Below are positions 9,434 to 19,228 of a DNA stretch of 64,000 nt, piece after piece (within the stretch, counting starts at the first letter, position 1; every line of letters starts with the position of its first letter). The stretch is taken from the NCBI RefSeq assembly GCF_000613185.1, contig NZ_CCBB010000003.1:682001-746000 (forward strand), written 5' to 3'. The DNA is from Mycolicibacterium cosmeticum. GTDB taxonomy: Bacteria; Actinomycetota; Actinomycetes; Mycobacteriales; Mycobacteriaceae. A program made the position numbers and the translations under genes. The notes beneath the pieces are model-generated. The model was given only the letters and a program-made list of their open reading frames with translations, searched no databases and was not told the origin of the DNA.

Positions 9434-11380
9434 ATGGTGCGGCGAATGTGCGTGATCCTCGGAATGCTGGCCGTTGTCGCGGCCACGCTGATGATGCCTG
9501 CTCCTGCGGTCGTTCGAGCCCTTCCGGACCAGCCCTGGCTGGCGGATTCGCCGACACTGGCGCTCACCGACCTGGGCCTGGACCCAGATCTGTTGTTCTA
9601 CGGGCAGATCGGCACCTCCACCCTGACCATCCCGGTGCCCGCCGGCATGACACCCACGTCGCTCAACATCACCGCCGAACTGCCGGTGTATGTCCGCAGC
9701 GCCGACGTCACCGTCAGCCAGGACAACCGGGTGCTGGCCCGGGTGGAGGTGCCCGCGCAGCGCGGGCCGGTCGTCATACCGCTGGGCGGTGTGCAGGTGG
9801 TCGACAATGCGATCACCTTGCTGCTGCGCAGCTATCTGCTACCACTCGACGGATACTGCCTCGATCCGACGAATCCGTTGCGGCTCACCGACGTCACCGT
9901 GTCCTACGCCGGCGTGGAACGGCCGCCGGCGGTGGTCGCCGACTTCTTGCCTCCGGTATTGCGTAAGCTGGTCATCTACATCGGTGCGCAACCCTCGCAT
10001 ACCGAGGCCGATGCCGCCGTCCAACTCGCCACCGCGATCGTCGCTCGGTACGGCAAGCAGTACCCGGCCGTCGAGGTGGCGCCGCTGCCCGCGGCGGCCG
10101 GGCAAACGCCCGGCACGGGTGGTGCGCTGGAGCGGCACATCGTCGTCTCCGAGGGCCCCGACGCGGGTGTGTCACTCTATGGATCGGGTGGCCTGCCCGC
10201 CCTGCTCATCACCGGACCCGCCGCCGATCTGATCAACCAGGTTCGGCTCATCGACAGCGGGCTGGCCCGATACGCACTCACCTCCAAAGCCGTGGTGGGA
10301 CCGATCAGCTCGACCCCGCAGCTGCCCGGCAACCAGACCACCATCCGTAAACTCGGCCAGCCCGGCGTCAACGCGGTGGCGTTGAATCCGCAAGTCGGTA
10401 TCGCGCTGGACCAGACGCGGTTGGGCCGCTCGGCGCACAACATCCGGGTGCATCTGCAGGGCTCGTACACGCCGTTGCCCGACAGCATCGGCGGGCAGGT
10501 CGTCGCGGCCATCGCCGGCGAGACGATCGCTCGGTGGCCGGCCGATGCCAGCGGTGTGATCGACCGTTGGGTGGACGTCCCCGACCGGCTGGTGCAGCGC
10601 TACACCACGCTGAACGTGCAGGTGAACATCTCCGGCAACACCGGGCGATGCGGAGAGTTCCAGCCCGTCACGCTGACCATCGACGGTGAGAGCGCCGTCC
10701 TGAGCGAGCCCGCGAAACCGCCTGTGCCGCCGGGCTTTCAGTCGATGCCGCAGGCGCTGATGCCCAAGGTTGCGATCGGTGTCAACGACGATGTCTTCGC
10801 CGACACCGTGCGAGCGGTGCAGATCATGACCGGATTGCAGCGACTGAGCAGCCTGCCGATCGACACCTCGGTCGTCCCGTTGGACAAGGCCATCGCCTCG
10901 CCCAACCCCGCCGTGCTCATCTCCCCGGACCGGTGGGATCATCCCGAGATCCCGTTGCCGGTGACGGCGCCGGACGCGGTGCCGATGACGCTGGGCGCCT
11001 TCGACGACGATGGCAAGGCCACCACGCTGACGTTGGAGCCCGGCTTGAAGTTCGCGTCGCTGCAGACGGCGTTCGTCGGAGGACGATCGGTGCTGGTGGC
11101 CACGTCCAACGGGGCATCGGGGCAGCTCGACGAACTGCTGCGTTGGCTGGACTCCGACGAGCGCCGCTGGTCGATCATCGACGGCGTGGCCGTGGTCTCG
11201 GTGGCCGACCGAGCGCCGATCACCGTGACCGCGCCGGACGTCACGGCGCACGCGGAGCAGCCCACCGCGCCGTCCTCGGTCACGAAGTGGTGGTGGTTCG
11301 GCGGCGTGCTGTTGGCGGCGGTCGCGGCGTTGACGTTCTGGGTGCGGATCCGGGAACGGCGCCGCGGCAAGGACGGCTGA
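9434..11380 (+). CDS. BcsB-like cellulose-synthase accessory protein
   Basis: About 648 residues with an N-terminal signal segment (MVRRMCVILGMLAVVAATLM), a long beta-rich exported region, and one C-terminal membrane helix (WWWFGGVLLAAVAALTFWV) followed by a basic cytoplasmic tail. This is the architecture of BcsB, the periplasmic partner of cellulose synthase. Segments such as LLFYGQIGTSTLTIPVPAGM, LLLRSYLLPLDGYCLDPTNP and WVDVPDRLVQRYTTLNVQV fit BcsB-type carbohydrate-binding and flavodoxin-like modules. The ATG at 9434 is chosen to keep the signal peptide N-terminal. It heads a four-gene operon with a GT2 enzyme. The 249-nt upstream region shows no clear riboswitch. Confidence 0.65.
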   Translation: MVRRMCVILGMLAVVAATLMMPAPAVVRALPDQPWLADSPTLALTDLGLDPDLLFYGQIGTSTLTIPVPAGMTPTSLNITAELPVYVRSADVTVSQDNRVLARVEVPAQRGPVVIPLGGVQVVDNAITLLLRSYLLPLDGYCLDPTNPLRLTDVTVSYAGVERPPAVVADFLPPVLRKLVIYIGAQPSHTEADAAVQLATAIVARYGKQYPAVEVAPLPAAAGQTPGTGGALERHIVVSEGPDAGVSLYGSGGLPALLITGPAADLINQVRLIDSGLARYALTSKAVVGPISSTPQLPGNQTTIRKLGQPGVNAVALNPQVGIALDQTRLGRSAHNIRVHLQGSYTPLPDSIGGQVVAAIAGETIARWPADASGVIDRWVDVPDRLVQRYTTLNVQVNISGNTGRCGEFQPVTLTIDGESAVLSEPAKPPVPPGFQSMPQALMPKVAIGVNDDVFADTVRAVQIMTGLQRLSSLPIDTSVVPLDKAIASPNPAVLISPDRWDHPEIPLPVTAPDAVPMTLGAFDDDGKATTLTLEPGLKFASLQTAFVGGRSVLVATSNGASGQLDELLRWLDSDERRWSIIDGVAVVSVADRAPITVTAPDVTAHAEQPTAPSSVTKWWWFGGVLLAAVAALTFWVRIRERRRGKDG

Positions 11381-11381
11381 G

Positions 11382-12902
11382 ATGACGGCCGCCGGCGGGA
11401 CGCCCGTACGGCAGCGGTGGTCGTTGCGCAACCGGTCGGTGGAGAACCTGCACCCGGTGACGCGGATGTTCTGGCGGTGGGGATTCATCGCGATCCTCAC
11501 CGTGGTTGCCTTCCACCGCTCCCTGGCGAGCGCCTGGGCGACCACCGTGGGCGGCGGTTTCGGGGGCTATGTGTGGTTGGTTCCCATCGCGGCGCTCCTG
11601 GCCGCCATCGGGATCGCGCGGCGCAACCGGACCGAACTGCCCATCCACGACCGGCAGACCGACATCATCGTCGCGACAATGGGTTTGGTGATGGCGCTGC
11701 TCGTGCACGGGGTGCTTCTGCAGCGCTACAGCCTGTACTTCCACCTGCTGCGACTGGACCTGGTCGCGATGTGGCTGTTCATCGTCAGCGCCAGTGTCGC
11801 GATGTTCGGATTGCGCCCGGTGATTCGGTTCGGCTGGGCCTGGCTGGTCCTGTTCATGGTGTTCCCGCTGCCGTACTACGTGACAGTGATCCTGTTGGGC
11901 GGCAACCGGTTGGCCGCCGGTGTGGGCACCATGGTGATCGCCGCGGCCGCCACGGCCACCGCGGTCGGGCGCAAGGTCAGTCGCGGGATGGTGGGATCCA
12001 ACCTGGCCTGGCTGGTCGGCCTGGTGATGCTCGGCTTCATGGCGGTGTTCATGCCGAACGCTCATCTGATCACCTACCAGTATGTGCCCGCCTTGACGTC
12101 GATATGCCTGGTTGCCTCCTTGATGTTCCTGGCGGATCGGTGGGGCCTGCCGAAACGCGTGTTGGACCGTAAGCTGGAACCGCTTGCCGCGCGCCAGATC
12201 TGGTCGGCGGTCCCACTGGTGCTGGTGATCGCGGCACTGCTGTCGGTGGTGCGGCTACCCGAGGTCGGGCTGGCCCCGGCCGTGCGGGTGGAGGCGATGG
12301 ATTTCGGGGCTCCGCTGAAGGCTCCGCCCGGCTGGCGGATCCTGGAGACCCAGCGGTACGACTGGGTGACCCGGTTCTACGGGCGCGGAGCGGTGCTCGT
12401 CCGCCAGAAGATGGTCGCCGAGACCGGGAATCCGGTCTACGACAAGTTCTCCCGGCCGCGGACGATCATGGTGGACAGTGTCACCACGCTCCGGCCGTTC
12501 TCACTGAACGTCTATCCGTCCCGGATGCTCTACCGGATCAACGGCATCCGACTGAGCGGGGTGCGCCCGGCCGACCTCGGTTACGGCGTGCCTGCCGACC
12601 TGTTCTCGGTGATCGACGACAGGCTACTGGTCACCTGGGACGGCCTGCAGTGGACGTGGACCAACGGCGAGGTCGGGCGGCGGATACTGGCGATCGCCGT
12701 CGACAATCACGAGGACTGGGCGCCGTTTCCGCAACCCACCGGTGGCGTGGCCCCGACGCTGAACTCGTTGTTCACCGTGCTGTTCCGCGGAAACTCGGCC
12801 GCCGCCAACGAGGATCCGGATATCAAGGACGACGACCTGCTCACCGAATTCGGGCATGCCTTGGTGCGGGCGCAGATGGAGCCGCTGGGGGTGGCACCGT
12901 GA
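11382..12902 (+). CDS. Exosortase-like membrane protein with EpsI-like C-terminal domain
   Basis: 506 residues in two parts. Residues about 30-310 form multiple membrane helices whose order and motifs (YVWLVPIAALLAAIGIARR near the start, later GWAWLVLFMVFPLPYYV) resemble the N-terminal half of exosortase/EpsH proteins. The catalytic AC/CSG motif of true exosortases is not visible. Residues about 320-500 form an exported globular domain (APPGWRILETQRYDWVTRFY and VVAETGNPVYDKF-type segments) reminiscent of EpsI, the partner of EpsH in exopolysaccharide loci. It lies between the BcsB-like and GT2 genes and overlaps the GT2 start by 4 nt. A role in polysaccharide assembly or export is inferred from context; family assignment is tentative. 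Confidence 0.5.
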   Translation: MTAAGGTPVRQRWSLRNRSVENLHPVTRMFWRWGFIAILTVVAFHRSLASAWATTVGGGFGGYVWLVPIAALLAAIGIARRNRTELPIHDRQTDIIVATMGLVMALLVHGVLLQRYSLYFHLLRLDLVAMWLFIVSASVAMFGLRPVIRFGWAWLVLFMVFPLPYYVTVILLGGNRLAAGVGTMVIAAAATATAVGRKVSRGMVGSNLAWLVGLVMLGFMAVFMPNAHLITYQYVPALTSICLVASLMFLADRWGLPKRVLDRKLEPLAARQIWSAVPLVLVIAALLSVVRLPEVGLAPAVRVEAMDFGAPLKAPPGWRILETQRYDWVTRFYGRGAVLVRQKMVAETGNPVYDKFSRPRTIMVDSVTTLRPFSLNVYPSRMLYRINGIRLSGVRPADLGYGVPADLFSVIDDRLLVTWDGLQWTWTNGEVGRRILAIAVDNHEDWAPFPQPTGGVAPTLNSLFTVLFRGNSAAANEDPDIKDDDLLTEFGHALVRAQMEPLGVAP

Positions 12903-14380
12903 CGGTCGAACTGCCGTTGCCGACCGATGCCGGGCTGACCGACGAACAGCGCGCATACGCCCTCGACCGCGCGATCAACGCGTTGCGGGACGACCATCCG
13001 ATGCAGTCGGCGTCCCGGGCGGTCTGGGGCTGGCAGAAACCCACCCTGCTCACCCTGCTGGGTATCACCCTGACCTTCGCCGTGCTGTTCCCGATGCAGA
13101 CCGCGGTCACCCTGATCGGGCTGTGCACGCTCGGGTACGTGCTGACGATGACGGACCGGGTGCTGATCTTCCGCGAAGGCCTGGCCTCGCGGCCGATCAC
13201 CATCTCCGATGAGCAGGCGCGTGCCACACCGGATGCGGATCTGCCCAGGTACACCATCCTCGTACCGGCCTACAACGAACCCGAGGTGGTCGGCGACCTG
13301 ATCGGGGCGATGGCCGCACTGGAGTACCCGCACGACAAGCTGCAGGTGTTGCTGCTGCTGGAGGCCGACGATGACGTCACCATCGCGGCCGCGCGGGCCT
13401 GTGGTGAATCGGAGATCATCAGTATCGTCCTGGTTCCGCCGGCCGAGCCACGGACCAAGCCCAAGGCCTGCAACTACGGCCTGCACTTCGCCACCGGCCA
13501 GATCGTCACCATCTATGACGCCGAGGATCTGCCCGAGCCGCTGCAGCTGCGCCGTGTGACCGCCGCCTTCGCTGCCCTGCCGGACGACATCGCTTGTGTG
13601 CAAGCGAAATTGGAGTATCACAACGGGCATCAGAACATCCTCACCGGTTGGTTCACCGCCGAGTACGGGTTGTGGTTCGGCTACCTGCTGCCCGGGATGA
13701 TGCGCAGCACGTCCCCGATTCCGCTGGGCGGCACCTCGAACCATCTGCGCCGCGACATCCTGGACCAGATCGGCGCCTGGGACCCGTTCAACGTCACCGA
13801 GGACGCCGACCTCGGGCTGCGCATCGACGCGTCGGGGTATCACACCGCCGTGATCGACTCGGCCACCCAGGAAGAGGCCAACTCGGATCCGATCAACTGG
13901 ATCAGGCAGCGATCGCGTTGGTACAAGGGCTATCTGCAGACGTGGCTGGTGCACATCCGGCAACCGCTGCGGCTGTACCGGATCCTCGGGCCGCGCAGCT
14001 TTCTGCGGTTCAATCTGGTGCTGGCGGGCACACCCGTCATCGCGGTGCTCAACCTGGTGTTCTGGCTCATCACCGTGCTGTGGTTCCTGGGCCAACCGGA
14101 GGTGGTCGGGGCCGTGTTCCCGCCGCTGGTGTACTTCCCAGCGCTGATCGCGCTGGTGCTGGGGAACGCGGCGACCATCTACATGAACCTCGTCGCGCTG
14201 CGCGAAGACGACCGGTCCGACCTGCTGGTCGCCGCGGTCACGGTCCCGGCGTTCTGGCTGATGATGAGCATCGCCGCCGCCAAGGGCGTCTATCAGATCA
14301 TCCGCAACCCGTCGTACTGGGAGAAGACGTTCCACGGTCTCGCGGCGAAACCGGACGCCGACGCGGACCCGGTCACGTGA
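12899..14380 (+). CDS. Processive family-2 glycosyltransferase (cellulose-synthase-like)
   Basis: 493 residues, GTG start overlapping the previous stop. All GT2 signatures of processive beta-glycan synthases are present: EADDD near residue 155, DAED at 207-210, TED with Asp302, and QRSRW at 337-341. Two membrane helices precede the catalytic domain (LLTLLGITLTFAVLFPMQ and the next segment), and several follow QxxRW (LAGTPVIAVLNLVFWLITVLWFL and beyond), giving the expected polysaccharide synthase/channel layout. No PilZ domain is visible, so c-di-GMP control within this protein is unlikely. With the BcsB-like gene upstream, it probably polymerises and secretes a beta-linked glycan of unknown composition. 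Confidence 0.82.
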   Translation: MTVELPLPTDAGLTDEQRAYALDRAINALRDDHPMQSASRAVWGWQKPTLLTLLGITLTFAVLFPMQTAVTLIGLCTLGYVLTMTDRVLIFREGLASRPITISDEQARATPDADLPRYTILVPAYNEPEVVGDLIGAMAALEYPHDKLQVLLLLEADDDVTIAAARACGESEIISIVLVPPAEPRTKPKACNYGLHFATGQIVTIYDAEDLPEPLQLRRVTAAFAALPDDIACVQAKLEYHNGHQNILTGWFTAEYGLWFGYLLPGMMRSTSPIPLGGTSNHLRRDILDQIGAWDPFNVTEDADLGLRIDASGYHTAVIDSATQEEANSDPINWIRQRSRWYKGYLQTWLVHIRQPLRLYRILGPRSFLRFNLVLAGTPVIAVLNLVFWLITVLWFLGQPEVVGAVFPPLVYFPALIALVLGNAATIYMNLVALREDDRSDLLVAAVTVPAFWLMMSIAAAKGVYQIIRNPSYWEKTFHGLAAKPDADADPVT

Positions 14381-16062
14381 GCCGGCGGCGGTTGTCGGAT
14401 CGCCAGTGCAAGTGGTTGGCCTACCTGGCGGCGCTGGCGGCGTACCTGGCGGTCGGTTACTGGCTGCAGGTGCGTCACGGGTTCATCCTGGGCGACGCGC
14501 TGTCCCGGGTACAGGCGTCGGAAAGTGTGCTCTACAGCCGGGATCCGCATCTGGCGGCCATCGGGTTCATCTTCACCCCACTCACCGCGATGGTGGAGAT
14601 CCCCGCCATGCTGATGGCGCCGCTGTGGCCGGACCTGACCGCGCGGGCCTACGCCGGAAGCATCATGTCGGCGGTCTTCATGGCGGGCGCGGTGGTGCAG
14701 ATCTTCTCGACCGGCAGCGACCGCGGGCTGCCGCGCGGCTACGTCGTGACCATCGCGGCGCTGTTCGCGCTGAACCCGATGATCGTCTTCTACGGATCCA
14801 ACGGGATGAGTGAAGCGCCGTTCATCTTCTTCCTGACGTGGGCCGTCCGCCGCCTCATCCTCTGGATGACCGACGACGACGTGCACCATCTGATCGCGGC
14901 GGGCGGTATCGCCATGGGACTGGCGTACCTCACGCGGTACGACGCGGTGGGCACCGTCGCCGCGGCCGGTGTGGTGGTCGGCGTGACGACCTTTCTGCGG
15001 GCCCGGCGCCCACCCCGCGTCCGGCGCGCCCTACTGGACCTGATGCTGGTCAGCCTCCCCGGCTTCGTCGCCTTCGTCGGCTGGGCGGTCACCAGCTGGC
15101 TCATCACCGGGGACGCATTCGCGCAATTCACGTCCCAGTACGGGAATGCCGCCATCCTCAAGCAGTCCGGCGGCGCCGCAGCCACCAGCTTCACCGGCGG
15201 CGTCGCCTTCGCGGCGGGGTGTATCACGCTGCTGGCGCCCACCCTGTTACCGATCGCCGCCTGGGCCGGCCTGTCCCGGCGGCGCGGCGCGCACACGGGC
15301 GTGCTCGCGGTGCCCGTGCTGATGTACGGAGCGGTGCTGGCCTTTCAGACCTACACCTTCGCCACCGGCGCCACCTTTCCGTTCCTGCGCTTCTACATCG
15401 TCGCGATCCCGTTCGTCGCGACGCTGGCGATGCTGGCGGTTCCCGACGGCAAGCTGGTCGAACCCACGCGACGCGGCAAGAACTCGCCGCCGGTCGTGGT
15501 GCACCCCAAGCCCGGGCGCCGATTCGGATACGTCGCCGTCGCGGCCCTGGCCGCCGTCGCGGTGCCGGTGGCCGGGTGGGGGATGATGTCGCCGCACTAC
15601 GCGCCGCAGGAGTATGCGCTGGGCACGGTGTTGCGTCCCGAACCGGATTCGGTGAGCCCGCAGAAGGCGGTCGAGCGACGCATCGTGGCCACCTTCTCCA
15701 CGGAGCGCGAGATCGCACGCTATCTCGACGATCTCGCACTCCCGGACAGCTCGGTGATCACGGACACGGTGTACGGCTTCGCGGTGGTCGTGGCGTCGCA
15801 GCACCCGCGGATGTTCGTGGTGCCGTCGGATCCCGACTTCGTCCGGCTGCTCAACGACCCGTCGGCACACGGCATCAAATACCTGTTGGCGGTTCCGCCG
15901 ACCGGACGCGGGGTGGCCGATGCGCTCAACCAGCGCTACCCGACGCTGTACGCGACGGGCTCGGATGTGGCGACGTTGGAATTGGAGATTCCCAACGACG
16001 GCGACAGTCAACCGGATTGGCGGTTGTACCGGGTCAAGGAACCGGCCAACCCGATGGCCTGA
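14377..16062 (+). CDS. GT-C fold membrane glycosyltransferase (GT39/GT83-like)
   Basis: 561 residues, GTG start in a GTGA overlap with the GT2 stop. About ten hydrophobic helices are followed by a soluble C-terminal domain of about 150 residues. After the first helix comes GFILGDALSRVQASESVLYS, with an acidic residue (GD) in the first extracellular loop as in polyprenyl-phosphate-sugar-dependent GT-C enzymes; later come GSNGMSEAPFIFFLTWAVRR and GLAYLTRYDA. It may add a sugar or modifying group to the polymer made by the neighbouring GT2, using a lipid-linked donor. It is last in the four-gene operon. Exact CAZy family cannot be settled by eye. Confidence 0.65.
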   Translation: MSRRRLSDRQCKWLAYLAALAAYLAVGYWLQVRHGFILGDALSRVQASESVLYSRDPHLAAIGFIFTPLTAMVEIPAMLMAPLWPDLTARAYAGSIMSAVFMAGAVVQIFSTGSDRGLPRGYVVTIAALFALNPMIVFYGSNGMSEAPFIFFLTWAVRRLILWMTDDDVHHLIAAGGIAMGLAYLTRYDAVGTVAAAGVVVGVTTFLRARRPPRVRRALLDLMLVSLPGFVAFVGWAVTSWLITGDAFAQFTSQYGNAAILKQSGGAAATSFTGGVAFAAGCITLLAPTLLPIAAWAGLSRRRGAHTGVLAVPVLMYGAVLAFQTYTFATGATFPFLRFYIVAIPFVATLAMLAVPDGKLVEPTRRGKNSPPVVVHPKPGRRFGYVAVAALAAVAVPVAGWGMMSPHYAPQEYALGTVLRPEPDSVSPQKAVERRIVATFSTEREIARYLDDLALPDSSVITDTVYGFAVVVASQHPRMFVVPSDPDFVRLLNDPSAHGIKYLLAVPPTGRGVADALNQRYPTLYATGSDVATLELEIPNDGDSQPDWRLYRVKEPANPMA

Positions 16063-16175
16063 CGAATCCGGGTTGGCGCCGGCGTCAATTTTCTCAGGCG
16101 TGTCCTACCCGGCGGGTGTAGTCTCCGGGCGACCGTCGAGTGCACGGCGGGTCCGACGATCGCAATGGGGTTGCC

Positions 16176-18527
16176 ATGGCATCTGAGTTCAACGGCAAGA
16201 TCGCAGTGGATATCCGGGATTCCGAGCCCGATTGGGCGCCCTATGCCGCGCCCACTGCCCCGCCCGGTGCCCCCAACATCCTGTACCTGGTGTGGGACGA
16301 CACCGGCATCGCGACATGGGACTGCTTCGGGGGGTTGGTGCAGATGCCGGCGATGCGCCGGATCGCCGAAAAGGGCGTGCGGCTGTCCCAGTTCCACACC
16401 ACGGCGTTGTGCTCGCCCACCCGGGCGTCGTTGCTCACCGGCCGCAACCCCACGACCGTCGGGATGGCCACCATCGAGGAGTTCACCGACGGCTTCCCCA
16501 ATTGCAACGGCCGTATCCCGGCGGACACCGCGCTGTTGTCCGAGGTGCTGGCCGAACGCGGCTACAACACCTATGCGATCGGCAAATGGCACCTGACCCC
16601 GTTGGAGGAGTCCAACCTGGCCGCCACCAAACGGCATTGGCCGCTGGGTCGCGGGTTCGAGCGCTTCTACGGGTTCATGGGCGGCGAGACCGACCAGTGG
16701 TATCCCGATCTGGTCTACGACAACCACCCGGTGGCCCCGCCGGCGACGCCCGAAGAGGGCTATCACCTGTCGAAAGACTTGGCCGACAAGACAATCGAGT
16801 TCATCCGCGATTCCAAGGTGATCGCCCCGGACAAGCCGTGGTTCTCCTATCTGTGCCCGGGCGCCGGCCATGCCCCGCACCACGTGTTCGCCGAGTGGGC
16901 GGACCGCTATGCCGGCACGTTCGACATGGGCTACGAGCGCTACCGCGAACTGGTCCTGGAGAACCAGAAGAAGCTCGGCATCGTGCCGCCCGACACCGAG
17001 CTCTCACCCGTCAACCCGTATCTGGATGTGACCGGGCCGGGCGGCGAACCCTGGCCGCTGCAGGACACCGTGCGGCCCTGGGACACGCTCGACGACGAGG
17101 AGAAGCGGCTGTTCGCCCGGATGGCCGAGGTGTTCGCCGGGTTCCTGTCCTACACCGATGCCCAGATCGGGCGGATCCTGGACTATCTCGAGGAATCCGA
17201 CCAGTTGGACAACACCATCATCGTGGTGATCTCCGACAACGGTGCCAGCGGTGAGGGCGGGCCCAACGGTTCGGTCAACGAGAACAAGTTCTTCAACGGC
17301 TATATCGACACCGTCGCAGAGAGCATGCGCTTCTACGACCAGCTGGGCGGTCCGGATACCTACAACCACTATCCGATCGGCTGGGCGATGGCCTTCAACA
17401 CGCCCTACAAGCTGTTCAAGCGGTACGCCTCCCACGAAGGCGGTATCGCAGACACCGCAATCATCGGCTGGCCCAACGGAATCGACGCCCACGGCGAGGT
17501 CAGGGACCACTACGTCAACGTCTGCGATATCACCCCAACCGTGTACGACCTGCTCGGTATCGCCCCGCCGGCCGAGGTGGGCGGCATCCCCCAGAAACCG
17601 CTCGACGGGGTGAGTTTCAAAGCGGCCCTTGTCGATCCCGGCGCCGACACGGGTAAGCGCACGCAGTTCTACACCATGCTGGGCACCCGCGGTATCTGGC
17701 ACGACGGCTGGTTCGCCAATACCGTGCACGCCGCCTCACCGGCCGGGTGGAGTCACTTCGACGCCGACCGGTGGGAACTGTTCCACATCGAGGCCGACCG
17801 CAGCCAATGCCGTGACCTGGCCGCGCAGCACCCGGACAAACTGGAGGAGCTCAAGGCGCTGTGGTTCGCCGAGGCCGCCAAATACAACGGGCTGCCGCTG
17901 GGCGATCTGAACATCTTCGAGACGCTCGGCCGGTGGCGGCCCTACCTGGCGGTCGACCGGACCAATTTCACCTACTACCCGGACACCGCGGAGGTCGGCA
18001 CCGGGGCCGCCGCGGAACTGCGCGGTCAATCGTTCTCGGTGCTCGCCGAGGTCACCGTCGACACCCCCGACGCCGAGGGCGTGCTGTTCAAACACGGTGC
18101 CGGACACGGCGGGCATGTGTTGTTCATCCAGGACGGCAGGCTGCAGTACGTGTACAACTTCATGGGCGAGGACGAACAGCGGGTGTCGGCCGAGGTGCCG
18201 GTGCCGCTGGGGGCCCACGTCTTCGGGGTGCGCTATGACCGCACCGGGACCGTCGAGGGCAGCCACACTCCGGTCGGGGACATCACCCTGCACGTGGACG
18301 ACACCGTGGTGGCCACCGGCACCGGTGTCCGCACCCACCCGGGCAGTTTCGGTCTGTCCGGCAGTGGGATCGCGGTCGGGCGCAACAGCGGCCAGACGGT
18401 GTGCGGTGCGTACCGGGCGCCTTTCGCGTTCACCGGTGGGACAATCGCCAAGGTGGTGGTCGACATCTCCGGTGCGCCGTACCGTGATGTGGAAAGGGAG
18501 TTGGCCCAGGCATTCGCGAAGGACTGA
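16176..18527 (+). CDS. atsA: Type I arylsulfatase (formylglycine-dependent)
   Basis: 783 residues, matching mycobacterial AtsA, which also lies downstream of the S10 genes in M. tuberculosis. The metal-binding DD at 41-42 and the CSPTR motif with Cys79, the residue converted to formylglycine, are intact. Further conserved blocks are IGKWHL, PGAGHAPH and VISDNGASGEGG. The last 180 residues form a beta-rich domain. The ATG at 16176 follows a purine-rich stretch. The protein hydrolyses sulfate esters; no signal peptide is seen, so it is probably cytosolic. Its stop overlaps the ATG of a lipoprotein gene, and the maturation enzyme gene follows, forming a self-contained sulfatase operon. Confidence 0.92.
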   Translation: MASEFNGKIAVDIRDSEPDWAPYAAPTAPPGAPNILYLVWDDTGIATWDCFGGLVQMPAMRRIAEKGVRLSQFHTTALCSPTRASLLTGRNPTTVGMATIEEFTDGFPNCNGRIPADTALLSEVLAERGYNTYAIGKWHLTPLEESNLAATKRHWPLGRGFERFYGFMGGETDQWYPDLVYDNHPVAPPATPEEGYHLSKDLADKTIEFIRDSKVIAPDKPWFSYLCPGAGHAPHHVFAEWADRYAGTFDMGYERYRELVLENQKKLGIVPPDTELSPVNPYLDVTGPGGEPWPLQDTVRPWDTLDDEEKRLFARMAEVFAGFLSYTDAQIGRILDYLEESDQLDNTIIVVISDNGASGEGGPNGSVNENKFFNGYIDTVAESMRFYDQLGGPDTYNHYPIGWAMAFNTPYKLFKRYASHEGGIADTAIIGWPNGIDAHGEVRDHYVNVCDITPTVYDLLGIAPPAEVGGIPQKPLDGVSFKAALVDPGADTGKRTQFYTMLGTRGIWHDGWFANTVHAASPAGWSHFDADRWELFHIEADRSQCRDLAAQHPDKLEELKALWFAEAAKYNGLPLGDLNIFETLGRWRPYLAVDRTNFTYYPDTAEVGTGAAAELRGQSFSVLAEVTVDTPDAEGVLFKHGAGHGGHVLFIQDGRLQYVYNFMGEDEQRVSAEVPVPLGAHVFGVRYDRTGTVEGSHTPVGDITLHVDDTVVATGTGVRTHPGSFGLSGSGIAVGRNSGQTVCGAYRAPFAFTGGTIAKVVVDISGAPYRDVERELAQAFAKD

Positions 18528-19228
18528 TGACACGTTTTGACACGTTGGCGCGCGCCGCGGTGGTCGCCGGGGCGGCCGCGGTCCTCGTCGTCGCCGCCGG
18601 ATGTGTCCGCACCAGCACCGGAGCTCCGGTCGCTGCCGAGGGCGCACCGGCGGTCGCGGGCCGGCCCGGCACGTCCACGTCCGGTGACCCGGACTCGTCC
18701 ACCTATGGCGTGGTGCCCACCAGCCGGGCCCAGCTGCCCGCGCAGGCGGTGACGTGTGAACCGGAACGCAAACCGCAGATCGGCTTCGTGGCGAAGGTGG
18801 CCGACGTGGCGGCGCCGGTGGTCACCGTGCCGGTGCCGGACGGCTGGTCGATGCAGGGCGGCAGCGGCGATATCGCGGGCTACCTCACCGGCCCGGAGGG
18901 GATGAACGCCACGATCACCATCGCGGCCACCTCGCTGGAGCCGGCGAAGGCGTTCGACGAGTATGCCGACCACATGATGGGCGAGGCGGCGGTCAGCTCG
19001 ATCAGCGTGCTGCCCGCCGAGCTGTGCGAATACAGCGGGCAGAAGCTGCTCGGTGCGTGGTCGGACACCCCGCAGAACGCAACCGAATTCGTCGACCGGG
19101 TGGTGCACGTCTGGACCAATGCGGGCAACTACCTGGTGTCGGTGCACACCACCGCGCCCACCGGGACACCGGGATTCGACGGCGCCGCCGAACTGCTCGC
19201 CGGGGACTTCCAGATCCGCATCCCATGA
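18527..19228 (+). CDS. Lipoprotein encoded between sulfatase and FGE genes
   Basis: 233 residues. An N-terminal lipoprotein signal (hydrophobic AAVVAGAAAVLVVAAGC with lipidated Cys) precedes a Ser/Thr/Gly-rich linker and a globular domain containing VTVPVPDGWSMQGGSG. The PVPDGW segment resembles LpqN/LpqT-type mycobacterial lipoproteins, a similarity I cannot confirm. It starts in a TGATG overlap with atsA and ends overlapping the FGE start, so all three are translationally coupled. Its job in sulfate ester use is unknown; substrate capture at the envelope is one idea. Confidence 0.65.
   Translation: MTRFDTLARAAVVAGAAAVLVVAAGCVRTSTGAPVAAEGAPAVAGRPGTSTSGDPDSSTYGVVPTSRAQLPAQAVTCEPERKPQIGFVAKVADVAAPVVTVPVPDGWSMQGGSGDIAGYLTGPEGMNATITIAATSLEPAKAFDEYADHMMGEAAVSSISVLPAELCEYSGQKLLGAWSDTPQNATEFVDRVVHVWTNAGNYLVSVHTTAPTGTPGFDGAAELLAGDFQIRIP

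Noticed and set aside
13594..14376. Open frame extending the GT-C gene upstream inside the GT2 gene
   Set aside because: That part is an out-of-frame translation of the GT2 gene; the GTG at 14377 in a GTGA overlap gives a natural start.
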